From Bacillus sp. T3 (GTDB lineage: Bacteria > Bacillota > Bacilli > Bacillales > Cytobacillaceae): a DNA stretch of 64,000 bases. Positions 62,378 through 64,000 of the stretch are shown piece by piece; position 1 is the stretch's first letter, and every line of letters begins with the position of its first letter. The notes under the pieces were generated by a model. The model did not search any database. It had not been told where the DNA came from and saw only the letters and a program-made list of their open reading frames with translations. A program made the translations under genes and the position numbers. The stretch spans positions 682,001 to 746,000 of the forward strand of contig NZ_CP137761.1 of the NCBI RefSeq assembly GCF_033449965.1, given 5' to 3'.

Positions 62378-64000
62378 ATGGCAATGGAAAAATTAATTGT
62401 AAAAGGGGCCAGAGCTCATAATTTAAAAAATATAGATGTCACCATTCCGAGAGATAAGCTTGTCGTGTTAACGGGACTTTCCGGTTCAGGGAAGTCCTCC
62501 TTGGCCTTTGATACCATTTACGCAGAAGGTCAAAGACGATATGTGGAGTCGTTATCAGCCTATGCCCGGCAGTTTCTTGGGCAAATGGATAAGCCGGATG
62601 TCGATGCAATTGAAGGTCTATCGCCAGCGATTTCGATTGATCAAAAGACAACAAGTAGAAATCCTCGTTCAACAGTCGGAACGGTTACAGAAATCTATGA
62701 CTATTTGCGTCTATTATTTGCAAGGGTTGGGCGTCCAACATGTCCGATTCACAACATTGAAATTTCCTCTCAGACAATTGAACAAATGGTCGATCGCATT
62801 ATCGAATACCCTGAGCGCACGAAAATGCAAATCCTTGCTCCGATTGTTTCGGGACGTAAGGGTGCACATGTTAAAACGCTAGAGGATATTAAAAAACAAG
62901 GCTATGTTCGTGTGCGGATTGATGGTGAAATGTATGATCTAGGTGATGAAATCGAGCTGGATAAAAATAAGAAGCATTCGATCGAAGTGGTCATCGATCG
63001 GGTTGTGATTAAAGAGGGTATTTCTTCTCGGATAGCCGATTCCCTTGAATCCGCCTTAAAGCTTGGCAGTGGACGCGTTTTTATTGATGTTATCGGCGAA
63101 GAAGAGCTATTATTCAGTGAAAATCATTCCTGCCCACATTGTGGATTTTCTATCGGAGAACTTGAACCAAGGATGTTTTCATTCAACAGTCCATTTGGAG
63201 CTTGTCCTGAATGTGATGGTTTAGGGTCAAAGCTTGAAGTGGATGTTGATTTAGTGATTCCAAATCGTGATTTAACCTTAAACGAAAATGCAATTGCGCC
63301 GTGGGAGTCCATTTCTTCGCAATATTATCCGCAGCTTCTTCAAGCTGCGTGTAATCATTATGGTGTTGATATGAATGTTCCAGTAAAGGACATTCCTGAA
63401 CATCTCATGAATAAAATTCTTTATGGTTCAGACGGAGAGAAAATTTTCTTCCATTATGAAAATGATTTTGGGCAAATGCGCGAAGGCTATATTGACTTTG
63501 AAGGGGTCATTCGCAATGTGGAGCGCCGCTATAAAGAAACAAGCTCAGATTTTATTCGCGAGCAAATGGAAAAATATATGGCGGAGCATTCCTGTCCTAC
63601 ATGTAAAGGATACCGTTTAAAGAAGGAAGCGATGGCGGTATTAATTTCCGGAACGTCATGCTGGGGAGATTACTTCCCTCTCTGTCGTTGAAGCGCATCA
63701 ATTTTTCGAAAATATTGCACTCACGGAAAAGGAAATGAAGATAGCTAACTTAATTTTTCGAGAAATTAAAGAGCGTCTTGGTTTCTTAATCAATGTTGGC
63801 CTCGATTATTTATCGCTTAGCCGTGCCGCTGGAACCCTTTCTGGGGAGAGGCGCAGCGGATTCGGTTGGCGACACAAATCGGATCGCGCTTAACAGGTGT
63901 CCTTTATATTTTAGACGAACCATCAATCGGTCTCCATCAGCGTGATAATGATCGTCTTATTAGCACATTGAAAAACATGCGTGATATCGGCAATACTCTT
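62378..64000 (+). CDS. uvrA: Excinuclease ABC subunit A (3' end outside window; two frameshifts)
   Basis: Starts 10 nt after uvrB. Walker A 'GLSGSGKSS' (~33-41), zinc finger CPHCGFSIGEL... (~255), second zinc cluster 'CPTCKGYRLKKEA', signature 'TLSGGEAQRIRLA' at 63836-63880. An A is inserted after CCGG at ~63654-63656 (ISGRHAGE expected) and a G is lost from a G5 run near 63841-63845. Damage recognition subunit; the rest of the gene lies downstream of base 64000. Confidence 0.94.

Overview
The window is chromosomal DNA of a low-GC Gram-positive bacterium, most likely a Bacillaceae member. The backbone order prfB - YitT-family gene - cccB - ftsE - ftsX - (M23 hydrolase) - ctpB - minJ ... csbA - uvrB - uvrA is the one I know from Bacillus. 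Ribosome binding sites are strong, TTG/GTG starts are common, and LexA-type and CsoR-type operators, a yybP-ykoY riboswitch and Bacillus-style intergenic hairpin repeats are present. No tRNA, rRNA, CRISPR array or insertion sequence was seen.

Layout. 1-3960: two long surface proteins that combine Ig-like domains with eight CxxCH heme motifs each (extracellular electron transfer type). 4060-7372: Mn riboswitch plus TerC exporter, a YugP-like zinc protease and a CNNM/CBS transporter. 7557-17235: conserved backbone (prfB with its programmed frameshift, cccB, ftsEX, an M23 murein hydrolase, ctpB, minJ). 17365-22931: DoxX, a CDF transporter, galE, a redoxin-like lipoprotein with an in-frame UGA (candidate selenoprotein) and czcD. 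23015-45865: a metal (probably copper) island with a beta-propeller cytochrome c, CopA, a sigma54/NtrC-type two-component system with its own target operons of zinc-ribbon and Met-rich membrane proteins, a b-type cytochrome, a multicopper oxidase, an HMA-SulfE-cupredoxin fusion, a CopZ-like protein, an OmpR-type two-component system, a CcdA-like protein and a PCYCGC lipoprotein with an in-frame UGA (second candidate selenoprotein). 46166-57997: a further two-component system, an orphan nuclease-like gene, YdhK, a chromosomal ParM-like pair, an MFS transporter and a csoR-copZ-copA cluster. 57998-64000: small genes, a NERD-protein remnant, an esterase, csbA, uvrB and uvrA (cut by the window end).

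How it fits together. Eight or nine promoters in the metal island share one architecture: two CTTCAT/CTACAT half-sites 11 nt apart, then exactly 10 nt, then a TATAAT-like -10 box. This suggests one OmpR-family regulator. One of these promoters drives the sigma54 activator, and four sigma54 (-24/-12) promoters, three with paired CTGT-N(10-12)-ACA upstream sites, drive the small zinc-ribbon/Met-rich operons. So a two-tier cascade is written in the DNA. The two UGA-containing lipoproteins each place UGA at the first position of a CxxC-like motif and each carry a hairpin whose loop begins 20-21 nt after the UGA, as bacterial SECIS elements do.

Caution: about fifteen single-base indels break otherwise good genes, and at least ten sit at or next to CCGG (six are exactly CCGG read as CCTGG). 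I treat them as probable consensus errors and annotate such genes across the breaks.
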